Made by a program: the position numbers and the translations under genes. A stretch of 64,000 nucleotides of DNA from Bifidobacterium lemurum. GTDB lineage: Bacteria; Actinomycetota; Actinomycetes; Actinomycetales; Bifidobacteriaceae. The notes beneath the pieces were generated by a model. The model was not told the origin of the DNA. It made no database searches and saw only the letters and a list, made by a program, of their open reading frames with translations. Shown piece by piece: positions 38,361 through 48,052 of the stretch. The DNA lies in assembly GCF_014898175.1 (NCBI RefSeq), contig NZ_CP062948.1, positions 1,054,001-1,118,000 on the forward strand. Reading direction: 5' to 3'. Each line of letters begins with the position of its first letter. The first letter of the stretch is position 1.

Positions 38361-39507
38361 AGGATGCTCGATTGCTGAGATACTCTCCAATATGGGGGAT
38401 TGCGAAAGCCACACGTCCATAGCCGGTCGAGCGGATAAGCGTGTTTTTGATAAGACTGGCACGGTATTTATTGACCCAGCTACGGCTGCGTTTGGTTCGC
38501 TTCTCGATATCGCTGATCGCGCTGTCGGCAGGATGGTCGGGAACCATCGCGCTTACGAACAGTCGTTCGGCCGAAGTGAGTCCGTCGAGCACAGGGGCGC
38601 AGACGGCGTCGTCGAACACCCTGGAAGCATCGGCGATTCCGTTCGTCACATCCTCGTCGGTGATTTCCGCGCAGTGCCGACGTTGTGCGGACTGCCACAT
38701 GTAATAGCCGATCAGTTGAATCATATACGGGTATCCGTCCGTATGCACCGCTGCCTTGAGAGCCTCGTCGTCACCGATGGTTTTGTTAGATTCGGCGACC
38801 ACACTCAGGAACGAGTTTTTGACGTCAGTGATAGGCACGTTGGTCAGTTCACAACGCAGCGCTCGGCGAAGAAACGTCGTCACCTCATCATTAACCAAAT
38901 CGTTGATGGTTGAGGGCAGTCCCGCAAACACTATGGCGATGCCTTTTTTATCCTGATCCGGCGTATTCGTTTCGTCTATGGCGCCGATGACGTGCTGAAC
39001 GGCCGTGGCGATGGCGACAAGATCGTCTCGCGAGGCGGCCTGCGTTTCATCAATAGTGATAAGAATGCCTTTGCCCTTGCTGATTTTGCGACTTTCAAGG
39101 CGTTTGAACATAGCATTGCGCAAAGTGAGCGGGGCAGTACTGGATGCGATGTTCAGCTGTCCGATACTTGCGGTTGCGAGTCCGGTGATGCCGATTGACG
39201 GGGCGACGGTGGCCTGTTCGACGTGCATGCCAGATGGCGAGAGCGCTTCGATAAGGCGGGATACCACGCCTGGAGAAGCGGTTTCCGCGATGGTTTCCCA
39301 TTGCCGTTCGGCTGCCAGGCGGCGGAATTCGGTGAGAAGTACGGTCTTGCCGTAGCCACGTTGGCCGGTGACCAGCATGATACGACCAGGGGCTCCGGCT
39401 CCGTTGTCAATTCCTTCGGCGAATTCTTCGATAGCGGTTTCGCGGCCGACGAGGATGGGCGGCATTTTGCCAGCGGTCGGTTTGAAGGGATTTGAAGGCA
39501 TATCCAT
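38359..39507 (-). CDS. AAA-family ATPase with C-terminal winged-helix-like region
   Basis: This 382-residue protein has a nucleotide-binding domain with Walker A TGQRGYGKTVLL (about residues 43-54) and Walker B ILITIDETQ, followed by IAIVFAGLP as in ORC/Cdc6- and MoxR-like P-loop proteins. Residues 330-382 (SAISDIEKRTKRSRSWVNKYRASLIKN) look like a winged helix. The gene has visibly lower GC and more A/T-ending codons than its neighbours, suggesting transfer. I chose ATG 39507; the open frame continues upstream only through the 10-bp repeats and the VanZ gene. Function is unknown; DNA binding or defence-related regulation is possible. Confidence 0.75.
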   Translation of the reverse strand: MDMPSNPFKPTAGKMPPILVGRETAIEEFAEGIDNGAGAPGRIMLVTGQRGYGKTVLLTEFRRLAAERQWETIAETASPGVVSRLIEALSPSGMHVEQATVAPSIGITGLATASIGQLNIASSTAPLTLRNAMFKRLESRKISKGKGILITIDETQAASRDDLVAIATAVQHVIGAIDETNTPDQDKKGIAIVFAGLPSTINDLVNDEVTTFLRRALRCELTNVPITDVKNSFLSVVAESNKTIGDDEALKAAVHTDGYPYMIQLIGYYMWQSAQRRHCAEITDEDVTNGIADASRVFDDAVCAPVLDGLTSAERLFVSAMVPDHPADSAISDIEKRTKRSRSWVNKYRASLIKNTLIRSTGYGRVAFAIPHIGEYLSNRAS

Positions 39508-39529
39508 TCCGTTTCTCAGCGATGCGCCA

Positions 39530-39600
39530 ATATATACCATTATGTACCAATGTACACCAATGTACACTAATGTGTACCAATATGTACCAATGTGTACCAG
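39530..39600. repeat. 10-bp iterons upstream of the AAA ATPase
   Basis: About six direct copies of a 10-base unit, consensus GTGTACCAAT (variants TACACCAAT, TACACTAAT, TATGTACCAA), lie head to tail 25-95 bases before the ATPase start. The 10-base period places each copy on the same helix face, as for cooperative protein binding. Confidence 0.8.
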
Positions 39601-39678
39601 CAATACGACGTATGGAGCATGGCGGGAGTGTGGGCGCAATGGCCGACGCGCAGGAGGGATGCGCGATACAGTGGGAGG

Positions 39679-40857
39679 GTGATCGCATATCTGGGTCTGT
39701 TCTCCACCTCGTTCATCATTGCCATGGTGTTGTGGCCGTTCGCGGCCGCCGTGCTGACGCTGCCGATTCTCGCGGGACTGTACCACCGGCATCATCGCCT
39801 GCGGCTCACCGCCGCCACCTCCGCCTATCTGTCGGTGCTGTACCTGCTGGGACTGGTGTCGTTCACCCTCTACCCCATGCCCGACGAGCCGCAGGTCTAC
39901 TGCGCCGCGCATCATCTCACCCCGCAGCTCGATCCTCTGCGCTTCATCGATGATCTGCGGACCGGCGGCCTGTACGGCGCATTACAGTTGCTGATGAATG
40001 TCGCGCTGTTCACGCCGCTTGGCTTCATCATCGGCCGCTGGCTGCACGCGCGCTGGCGGGGCGCGCTGTTCGGCGGATTCGCCGTCTCGCTGCTCATCGA
40101 AATCTCGCAGCTCACCGGCTTCTGGGGACTGTACCCCTGCACCTACCGCCAGTTCGACGTCAACGATCTGATGACCAACACCTTGGGCGCTCTGCTCGGC
40201 TTCGGCGTCGCCAAACTATTCGGCGTCTGGGCGCCGACGGCGGCCGCGCCCGGGCGGGAGGATGTGAACCGCAAGCCGGGCGTGCTGCATCGCACGGTGA
40301 CGTTGGTCATCGACATGATCTTCGTGGCGGTGGTCTACTTCACGCTCACCATCATCGTGGTTCTCGTCTTCTATCAGGTGGCGCGACCCTTGCCCAACGG
40401 CGATTTCCAACTGTTCGGACTGTTCGCCGTGGGCGTGGATTGGCTGAATTACGTGGCGCCGGTGACGGCCGGGCTCGCCTTCCTGCTGTTCGAGCTGGTG
40501 ATTCCGCTGCGGCATGCCGGGCAGACGTGGGGTGGCCTGTTCACGCATATGACCGTGGAGACCAAACCCCGCACCGGCGGCAGGAAGGCCTTGTTCTATA
40601 CGGTGCGCACGCTGGTGCTGGGCGCGTTGTCGGTGATGCTGGTCGCCGGCGTCGTCAACGGCGGCGGTCTTGCCGCAATCGCCTGCTACGGTTTCGCCGC
40701 GTTGTTTCTCTTCGGTCTCTTCGCCCGCCGCATGCCTTGGGATCTGCTGCCTGGCGACAAGAACCCGGACCTCTCTAAGCGAGACGAGGAGCCCATCGGC
40801 GTACTCACCGCCGATTCCTCCGGCGAAACCGGCGGGAACCCGGAAATGCGCGAATGA
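39679..40857 (+). CDS. VanZ-RDD fusion membrane protein
   Basis: This 392-residue membrane protein has an N-terminal VanZ-like domain (about 1-190, with LMNVALFTPLGFIIGRWL and FDVNDLMTNTLGALLGF) and a C-terminal RDD domain (about 200-360, with HRTVTLVIDMIFVAVVYF and its conserved Arg and Asp). VanZ relatives are linked to teicoplanin or lipoglycopeptide tolerance and to surface polymers; RDD domains are poorly understood. The GTG 39679 start is tentative because GGGAGG abuts it. An in-frame GTG at 39592 would lie inside the iterons. It may be leaderless. Confidence 0.8.
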   Translation: MIAYLGLFSTSFIIAMVLWPFAAAVLTLPILAGLYHRHHRLRLTAATSAYLSVLYLLGLVSFTLYPMPDEPQVYCAAHHLTPQLDPLRFIDDLRTGGLYGALQLLMNVALFTPLGFIIGRWLHARWRGALFGGFAVSLLIEISQLTGFWGLYPCTYRQFDVNDLMTNTLGALLGFGVAKLFGVWAPTAAAPGREDVNRKPGVLHRTVTLVIDMIFVAVVYFTLTIIVVLVFYQVARPLPNGDFQLFGLFAVGVDWLNYVAPVTAGLAFLLFELVIPLRHAGQTWGGLFTHMTVETKPRTGGRKALFYTVRTLVLGALSVMLVAGVVNGGGLAAIACYGFAALFLFGLFARRMPWDLLPGDKNPDLSKRDEEPIGVLTADSSGETGGNPEMRE

Positions 40858-40910
40858 TCTCTCTGAATTCGAGGTCGAATTAAGCTCGGCGTGTTGGATG
40901 ACGGCTCCGG

Positions 40911-40938
40911 TTGCATTTGTCTGAAATCGGACTATGAT
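40911..40938 (+). promoter_or_regulatory. Promoter of the MarR-ABC operon
   Basis: TTGCAT (40911-40916) and TATGAT (40933-40938) are separated by 16 bases. Both regulator sites overlap or directly follow it. Confidence 0.75.
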
Positions 40939-40966
40939 GGCCGTTTGTCCGAGTTCGGACAAACGG
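40916..40966. promoter_or_regulatory. MarR operator pair
   Basis: CCGTTTGTCCGA (40941-40952) and TCGGACAAACGG (40955-40966) form a perfect 12-bp inverted repeat just past the -10. A degenerate second copy, TTTGTCTGAAATCGGAC (40916-40932), fills the spacer of the promoter. The two centres are about 25-30 bases apart. Binding here would block transcription of the regulator and exporter. Confidence 0.8.
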
Positions 40967-40993
40967 TTGTCGCATATGGACGGGAGGTGAGAT

Positions 40994-41482
40994 ATGGCGG
41001 GCGATACGTCGGCTCAATCAGGGCACGATAGGTCGGTTGTGCCACAACGCGGCATACCTGCGTTGCTGGAGCGGTTCAACCAGATGTGGAAGGAGATCGA
41101 CCACGCCTATCATGAGGCCGCCCGGCGGTCGGGTCTGTCCGACTGCGGATTCTGCGTGATGTACGGACTGATGTGCTCCGCCGCGCCGATGCCGCAGAAG
41201 GAGCTGTCAAGCGATTGGCAGTACAGCAAGCAGACCGTCACCTCCGCGGTGCAGCAACTGGAGCGTCGCGGGCTGATCATGATCCGTCTGGCCGACGGCA
41301 GCCGACGCGACAAGGTGCTCGAACTGACCGAGGACGGACGAAGCTTCGTCGAACGCAACGTGCGGCCCATCGCCGTGGCCGAGCAGGCGGCCTTGGAGGA
41401 GATCGGCGAAGACAACGCCGAACTGCTCATCGACCTGATGCGGCGGTACACGTCGCTGCTCGACCAGACCATCCGTCAGTAG
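40994..41482 (+). CDS. MarR-family transcriptional regulator
   Basis: This 162-residue winged-helix repressor shows the MarR pattern: a helix-turn-helix in MPQKELSSDWQYSKQTVTSAVQQLERRGLI and a wing in RLADGSRRDKVLELTEDGR, with dimerisation helices at both ends. It lies directly upstream of two ABC exporter genes and behind a clear palindromic operator. It is therefore probably an autorepressor released by a drug or metabolite that the exporter removes. The ATG has GGGAGGTGAG upstream. Confidence 0.92.
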   Translation: MAGDTSAQSGHDRSVVPQRGIPALLERFNQMWKEIDHAYHEAARRSGLSDCGFCVMYGLMCSAAPMPQKELSSDWQYSKQTVTSAVQQLERRGLIMIRLADGSRRDKVLELTEDGRSFVERNVRPIAVAEQAALEEIGEDNAELLIDLMRRYTSLLDQTIRQ

Positions 41483-41557
41483 ACGGCAACCACCAGCCGC
41501 CATGGGGCGGCGTCAACCATGTATCGAATGCGGATACGAAAAGGAGTGAATACCCGC

Positions 41558-43342
41558 ATGAGACTACTGTTCCGATTTCTGAAACCCTACAAGGGCCTGA
41601 TCGCCGCGACGCTGTTCGCGCTGCTGCTCGACGTGGCGGGCGCGCTGCTCGTGCCCACGATTCTGGCCGAGATGATCAACGTCGGTGCGGACGGAGGCAC
41701 CGAACACATTCTGCCCATGGGCGTGGCCATGCTCGCCATCACCGTGGTCTCCGGCGCCGGGGCGCTGGGCGGCAGCTACCTGTGCGCCAAACTGTGCGCC
41801 AACATCGGCCGCGATATGCGCGACGCGATCTACGATTCGACGCTGCGGTTCTCCGACGGCGACTTCAAGCGCTTCGGCACCGGCTCGATGATCACGCGCA
41901 CGCTGAACGACATCAACGTGGTGCAGCAGACCCTGATGCTGAGCTTCCAGATGCTCATCCCCGTGCCCATCATGTGCGTGATGGGCATCGCGTTGTCGTT
42001 CTCGATCGATGCGATGATGGGATGGGTGCTGCTCGTCGTGGTGCTGGTGGTCGTGGCGCTCACCGCCGCGGCCGTGTTCAAGGCGGCGCCGATTTTCGAG
42101 CGTCTGCAGCGCTTCATCGACCGCATGAACACCGTGCTGCGCGAGAACATCACCGGCGTGCGCGTGATCCGCGCCTTCGGCCGCGACCGGCACGAACGCC
42201 AGCGTCTCGATACGGCGTTCTCCGACTATGCGACCAGCGCGATCCGGGTGAACACCCTGTTCGCCGGACTCGACAGCTTCTCGTTCTTCCTGATCAATAT
42301 CGTGATCGTCGCGGTGATGTGGCTCGGTGGTGACCGTGTGGGCGCGCACGCCATGCAGATCGGCGACATCACGGCGTTGATCGAATACGCGGTGCTGATC
42401 CTGTTCTACGTCATGATGGCGGGATTCGTGATGTTCATGGTGCCGCGCGCCTTCGTGTGTCTGAACCGCGCCCGCGAGGTCATCGACACCACGCCCGATA
42501 TCACCGACCCGGAGCCCTCCCGCCAGGCGCGGAGCGCCGCCGTCGATCCCGCCGTCGAGGCCAAGTCGGACCTTGACCTGGCGCATCCCAAGGTGGCGTG
42601 CTTCGACCATCTCACCTTCCGTTTCGCCGACGGCGCCGAAGACACTCTGCAGGACCTCACCTTCTCCTGCCGGCGCGGCCAGACCACCGCGATCATCGGC
42701 CCCACCGGCTCCGGCAAGTCGACCATCGCCCGTCTGATGCTGCGTCTGATCGACGCGACCGACGGCCGGGTGCTGATCGGCGGACGCGACGTGCGCGACG
42801 TGACCCAGCGTGAGCTGCGCGACCGTATCGCCTACGTGCCGCAGAAGGCATGGCTGTTCTCCGGCACCATCGCCGACAATCTGCGCTATGGTGACGCGAA
42901 CGCCACCGACGAGGAACTATGGCATGCGCTTGATGTGGCGCAGGCCGGATTCGTGCGCGAACTGCCCGACGGGCTGAACACCCGCGTGGCGCAAGGCGGC
43001 ACGAACTTCTCCGGCGGCCAGCGCCAGCGTCTCGCCATCGCCCGCGCCCTGACCAAAAAAGCCGACCTGACCATCTTCGACGATTCGTTCTCCGCGTTGG
43101 ACTTCGCCACCGACGCCGCCCTGCGCAAGGCCTTGGCGAGCGAGATGGACGATGCGGCCATGCTGATCATCGCCCAACGTGTGAGCACCATCGTGCACGC
43201 CGACCAGATCGTCGTATTGGAGGACGGCAAGGTGCAGGGTCGCGGCACCCACGAGGAATTGATGCGCGACTGCCCGACATACCGCGAAATCGCCTATTCG
43301 CAGATGCGTGCCGCCGAGGCGGGAAAGGAGACGGACCGATGA
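41558..43342 (+). CDS. ABC exporter half-transporter, subunit 1 (degenerate ATP site)
   Basis: This 594-residue subunit has a six-span exporter domain (1-310) and an ATPase domain with Walker A GPTGSGKSTIARL, signature FSGGQRQRLAIARAL and Walker B DLTIFDDSFSALD. An Asp replaces the catalytic Glu after Walker B, as in the non-hydrolysing half of heterodimeric exporters. I chose ATG 41558 because the exporter domain begins MRLLFRFLKPYKG; ATG 41519 in the same frame is possible. It overlaps the second subunit by 4 bases. The likely role is multidrug or lipid-linked export. Confidence 0.9.
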   Translation: MRLLFRFLKPYKGLIAATLFALLLDVAGALLVPTILAEMINVGADGGTEHILPMGVAMLAITVVSGAGALGGSYLCAKLCANIGRDMRDAIYDSTLRFSDGDFKRFGTGSMITRTLNDINVVQQTLMLSFQMLIPVPIMCVMGIALSFSIDAMMGWVLLVVVLVVVALTAAAVFKAAPIFERLQRFIDRMNTVLRENITGVRVIRAFGRDRHERQRLDTAFSDYATSAIRVNTLFAGLDSFSFFLINIVIVAVMWLGGDRVGAHAMQIGDITALIEYAVLILFYVMMAGFVMFMVPRAFVCLNRAREVIDTTPDITDPEPSRQARSAAVDPAVEAKSDLDLAHPKVACFDHLTFRFADGAEDTLQDLTFSCRRGQTTAIIGPTGSGKSTIARLMLRLIDATDGRVLIGGRDVRDVTQRELRDRIAYVPQKAWLFSGTIADNLRYGDANATDEELWHALDVAQAGFVRELPDGLNTRVAQGGTNFSGGQRQRLAIARALTKKADLTIFDDSFSALDFATDAALRKALASEMDDAAMLIIAQRVSTIVHADQIVVLEDGKVQGRGTHEELMRDCPTYREIAYSQMRAAEAGKETDR

Positions 43343-45195
43343 GCCAGACGCAACAGCAGGATATGACGCAGGAATCGCAGATCGACGCCGTCGCGGGCGC
43401 CGCGGACGATGAGGAGCTGGAGGTTCCTCGCGACATCAAAGCCACCATCGCCCGCCTGTGGGATGTGGCCAAGGAACAGCATTGGCGCATCTTCGTCGTC
43501 TCCGCGTCCATCGTGTGCTATGTGGTGGCCGCGCTGGCCGGACCGATGTACACCGCCTATCTGCTCGACCTGTTGTGGGAGAAGATCCAGGCGGCGTTCA
43601 CACGCGGCGAGAACTTCCGTATCGGTTGGCATGACGGTGGTATGCAGATCGCCATACTGCTGCTGATCTACACGTTGGAATGGGCGTTCTACTCTACGCA
43701 GACCCTTATCATGGCCAGCTTCGCCGAACGCATCAACCTGAAGCTGCGCAACGCCGTGGGCGACAAGCTCACCCGCCTGCCGCTGCGCTACTACGACGCG
43801 AACCAGCCCGGACGCATCATCAGCCGCGTGACCAACGATCTCGACAAGATGAGCGAGGTCATGCAGACCGGTCTGCTGCGCCTGCTGGTGGCCGTCGGGC
43901 AGGTGACCGGCGCCGTGGTGATGATGGTGGTCATCAATGTGTGGCTGGCGCTGGTGTTCGTGGTGTTCGCCGCGTTCTCGATGCTCGTGACGCGTCTGGT
44001 CTCGCGCAAGACGCTGGTGCTGGCCGCCGAACGTCAGCGTGCGGTGGGAGTGCTCACCGGCCATGTCGAGGAGGCCTACAGCGGCCGCGCCATCATCCGC
44101 TCCTTCAACCAGGAGGGGTCGAGCGCGGCGCGCATCCATGAGGCGACGCGCGACGTGGCCGATGCGACGCGACGGGCCGACTTCATGACCAACGCGATAA
44201 GCCCCGCCATCCGCCTGATCGTGCGCCTCTCGCAGGTGGCCATCGCGGTGATGGCCGGTCTGATGCTGGCCGCCGGACAGCTCACCGTGGGTGTGTTCCA
44301 GGCGTTCTTCCAATACATCAACCAGGCGAGCGAGCCGCTCACGCAGATGTCGTTCACCATCAACAGCCTGCAATCCGCCCTGGCTTCGGTGGAGCGTGTG
44401 TTCGACATCCTCGACGCCGACGAGATCGAGCCCGAGCCCAGCGAGCCGGAAGCGGTGAGCGAACCGGTGAGCGGCCGCGTGGACTTCGAGCACGTGCGTT
44501 TCGGGTACGACGCGGACCGCCCGTTGATGAAGGACGTGACCTTCACGGCCGAACCCGGCCATCGCACGGCCATCGTGGGCGCGACCGGCGCCGGCAAAAC
44601 CACGCTGATCAACCTGCTGATGCGCTTCTACGAGATCGACGGCGGGCACATCCGCCTCGACGGCGTGGACACGCGCCGCATGAACCGCGCCGACCTGCGC
44701 GCCAACTTCGGCATGGTGCTGCAGGACGCGTGGCTGTTCGACGGCACCATCGCCGAGAACATCGCCTACGGGCGGCCCGAGGCGACGCGCGAGGAGATCG
44801 TCGCCGCCGCGAAGATGGCGCGTGTGGACTACTTCGTGCGCACTCTGCCCGAGGGCTACGACACCCGCCTGGCGAACGACGCGGAGAACATCAGCCAAGG
44901 CCAGCGCCAGCTGCTCACCATCGCGCGCGTGATCCTGTGCGATCCGAAGATCCTGATCCTCGACGAGGCGACCTCGTCGGTGGACACGCACACCGAGCAG
45001 GAGATCGGCAAGGCGATGGACGCGCTGATGCACGGGCGCACGAGCTTCGTGATCGCGCACCGCCTGTCGACCATCGTGGACGCGGACCTGATCCTGGTGA
45101 TGGACCACGGCACCATCATCGAACAGGGCACGCACCGCGAGCTGTTGGCCGCCGACGGCGCCTACGCCCGCCTCTACAACAGCCAGTTCGCGTAG
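43339..45195 (+). CDS. ABC exporter half-transporter, subunit 2 (catalytic ATP site)
   Basis: This 618-residue subunit has an acidic N-terminal extension, a six-span exporter domain (about 55-350) and an ATPase domain with Walker A GATGAGKTTLINL, signature ISQGQRQLLTIARVI and Walker B ILILDEATSSVD. The catalytic Glu is present, but the signature is ISQGQ rather than LSGGQ. Together with subunit 1 this gives one active and one degenerate site, as in the BmrCD/TM287-288 group. It is translationally coupled to subunit 1. Confidence 0.92.
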   Translation: MSQTQQQDMTQESQIDAVAGAADDEELEVPRDIKATIARLWDVAKEQHWRIFVVSASIVCYVVAALAGPMYTAYLLDLLWEKIQAAFTRGENFRIGWHDGGMQIAILLLIYTLEWAFYSTQTLIMASFAERINLKLRNAVGDKLTRLPLRYYDANQPGRIISRVTNDLDKMSEVMQTGLLRLLVAVGQVTGAVVMMVVINVWLALVFVVFAAFSMLVTRLVSRKTLVLAAERQRAVGVLTGHVEEAYSGRAIIRSFNQEGSSAARIHEATRDVADATRRADFMTNAISPAIRLIVRLSQVAIAVMAGLMLAAGQLTVGVFQAFFQYINQASEPLTQMSFTINSLQSALASVERVFDILDADEIEPEPSEPEAVSEPVSGRVDFEHVRFGYDADRPLMKDVTFTAEPGHRTAIVGATGAGKTTLINLLMRFYEIDGGHIRLDGVDTRRMNRADLRANFGMVLQDAWLFDGTIAENIAYGRPEATREEIVAAAKMARVDYFVRTLPEGYDTRLANDAENISQGQRQLLTIARVILCDPKILILDEATSSVDTHTEQEIGKAMDALMHGRTSFVIAHRLSTIVDADLILVMDHGTIIEQGTHRELLAADGAYARLYNSQFA

Positions 45196-45226
45196 CGGAA
45201 AACGACCGGTAGCGACAATAAATAAG

Positions 45227-45285
45227 AAAAAGTGTCGTGGTTTACATTTTCGTACTTAAAAATGTAAACCACGACACTTTTTCGC
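45227..45285. terminator. Bidirectional intrinsic terminator after the ABC operon
   Basis: AAAAAGTGTCGTGGTTTAC... (from 45227) pairs with its mirror ending at about 45282 to give a perfect stem of over 20 bp with A/T tails on both sides, so it can act on either strand. It isolates the toxin-antitoxin pair from the exporter operon. Confidence 0.9.
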
Positions 45286-45336
45286 ATTTATAGAGCGTGA
45301 CGCTGTTGGATGTGGAGGAGTCCTCCTCCGATGTTC

Positions 45337-45377
45337 TTGACCGTTTGCCCCTCGGAGGTATATCCTTAGGTAGATAC
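45337..45377 (+). promoter_or_regulatory. Promoter and probable operator of the MazEF-type pair
   Basis: TTGACC (45337-45342) and TATATC (45359-45364) are 16 bases apart. An imperfect palindrome, GTATATCCTTAGGTAGATAC (45358-45377), covers the -10. Such a site is expected for autoregulation by the antitoxin. Confidence 0.6.
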
Positions 45378-45398
45378 ATTCGGAAAGGTGGTGGAGAT

Positions 45399-45662
45399 AT
45401 GGCGACCATTGCGAAGTGGGGCAATAGCGAGGCGATTCGCATTCCCAAAGAGATCCGCGACCAGACCGGATTGCGCGAAGGCAGTGAGGTCACCATCGAA
45501 GCCGACGGGGGCAATATCGTCATCAAGCCCAAAACCGTACGTATCACGCGGATTGGCCGATATGCGGTGCCAAATCTCGCTGATTTGTTTGCCGATTACC
45601 ACGGTGGTTATCAGGCGAAGGAAGACGGATTCGGCGACCCTGTCGGAGCGGAGACGATATGA
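45399..45662 (+). CDS. MazE/AbrB-type antitoxin
   Basis: This 87-residue protein has a SpoVT/AbrB fold in its first half (MATIAKWGNSEAIRIPKEIR, then SEVTIEADGGNIVIKP), as in MazE. The C-terminal half (NLADLFADYHGGYQAKE) should wrap the toxin. It overlaps the toxin by 4 bases and lies behind a palindromic promoter, the usual type II layout. I use ATG 45399 after AAAGGTGGTGGAG rather than the upstream in-frame ATG at 45297. Confidence 0.9.
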   Translation: MATIAKWGNSEAIRIPKEIRDQTGLREGSEVTIEADGGNIVIKPKTVRITRIGRYAVPNLADLFADYHGGYQAKEDGFGDPVGAETI

Positions 45663-45997
45663 ACGGCTTTCGCAGAGGCGACGTGGTCGCGGCCGATCTT
45701 GATCCGTCGTCCGGCCATGAGCAACGCAAACGACGGTATCTGCTCGTAGTGAGCAATGAAAGCTACAATCGAGTATGCAATCTCACCATGGTCTGTCCGA
45801 TCACCTCAACGGATAATGGATATCCGCTGCATGCGGAAGTCCATCCGATTTCTCCGGATTTGAAGATTGAGGGCTTTGCTCAGGCCGAGCAGCTGAAGGC
45901 TCTTGATTTGAAATCCCGTAACGCGCAACTTGTTGGTTATGTGCCGCAGGATGAGTTGGACGTTGTGCTGGAACTGGTGATGGCTTGCTTGGTGTGA
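45659..45997 (+). CDS. MazF/PemK-type endoribonuclease toxin
   Basis: This 112-residue protein has the MazF fold, with RRGDVVAADLDPSSGHEQRKRRYLLVVS near the start and VCPITSTDNGYPLHAEV after. MazF enzymes cut single-stranded mRNA at short motifs; the site here cannot be predicted. The start overlaps the antitoxin gene (ATGA). Base composition is lower in GC than neighbouring operons, consistent with mobility. Confidence 0.92.
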   Translation: MNGFRRGDVVAADLDPSSGHEQRKRRYLLVVSNESYNRVCNLTMVCPITSTDNGYPLHAEVHPISPDLKIEGFAQAEQLKALDLKSRNAQLVGYVPQDELDVVLELVMACLV

Positions 45998-46009
45998 TTG
46001 CTCTGCAGG

Positions 46010-46087
46010 TTTGGCCGGTCGAACTTCGGAATCGACAACGGCATCCGCTCGATCCCCCTCTATGTGGCCTTCTGCATCCAGCCCTGA
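46010..46087 (+). pseudogene. Possible remnant of a protein-coding gene
   Basis: Reading from 46010, a short frame ends at TGA 46085-46087 and encodes FGRSNFGIDNGIRSIPLYV then AFCIQP. Its codons mostly end in G or C, unlike the surrounding DNA. It has no start and no recognisable family, so I list it only as a likely decayed fragment. The rest of the 45998-46336 gap holds terminators and nothing else I can identify. Confidence 0.3.
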
Positions 46088-46246
46088 TAGGCATTACAAG
46101 TTTCCTACTGGTTTTTACGGATGTCTTGTCTGGTCCTGCGGTGACAGGGGTATAAAATCCGAATCCAAAATGGTGTAAAAACACAAATGGAGGCAGTATC
46201 GCGGTTACTTTGCGCGCATTTACAGGTGTGGCAGACGATGGATAAA

Positions 46247-46290
46247 CGATGGTGGGCAACGGAATGAGTCCGTTGCCCACCATCGTTTAG
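46247..46290. terminator. Terminator downstream of gdhA
   Basis: CGATGGTGGGCAACGGA (46247-46263) and TCCGTTGCCCACCATCG (46269-46285) form a perfect 17-bp stem with a 5-base loop, flanked by TTT on both strands. A second small hairpin (CGCCAGA/TCTGGCG) sits at about 46299-46322, nearer the gdhA stop codon. Confidence 0.9.
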
Positions 46291-46336
46291 GCGTTACGCG
46301 CCAGAGTCCTATGCGTCTGGCGTCAGGATGCGTCGA

Positions 46337-47704
<1,368 letters not shown>

Positions 47705-47724
47705 TTATCAATAAGACGGTTCCG

Positions 47725-47753
47725 ATTGTAAGCGCGCGTGTTCCGCCCGACAA
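47725..47753 (-). promoter_or_regulatory. gdhA promoter
   Basis: On the minus strand, TTGTCG (47753-47748) and TACAAT (47730-47725) are 17 bases apart, about 40 bases before the gdhA start. This is a strong match to the housekeeping consensus. Confidence 0.8.
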
Positions 47754-47844
47754 GACCCCGCCCAAATTACGGTATGAGCCTTGCCGCCGGGCTTATCGTC
47801 GGTCGGTTTCCCTTGGAATCATGACGTCGCCGGATGGGCCTGTG

Positions 47845-47969
47845 AACGAGTTGGCACTTGAGGTCTCCAGTTGGCACCCGCTGGTCGAAACGGCGACGAA
47901 GTTAAGCCGTTTTCAACGCCTTGTCCGCCCAAAGCAGTGCCAACTGGAAGCCTCAAGTGCCAACTCGTT
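47845..47969. repeat. 125-bp imperfect palindrome
   Basis: The arms 47845-47877 and 47937-47969 are complementary over about 30 of 33 bases, starting AACGAGTTGGCACTTGAGG. An inner pair AAACGGC/GCCGTTT lies in the loop. No gene is present. It occupies much of the 369-base gap between gdhA and the module-B regulator; the remainder should contain that operon's promoter. Confidence 0.8.
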
Positions 47970-48052
47970 GAATCGTCGGTTGAGTGAACCCGTGCCGAAG
48001 AGACCGATTGAGCCGTGTACAGTGGTCAGCGAGACAGATAAGGAGTTCATCG

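Noticed and set aside
39530..39600. A CRISPR array
   Set aside because: The units are 10 bases, head to tail, with no spacers, and no cas gene is present.
41173..42333. A second frame across the MarR/ABC boundary as evidence of frameshift
   Set aside because: It is Arg-rich and out of phase with both intact genes, which have clear domains and starts.
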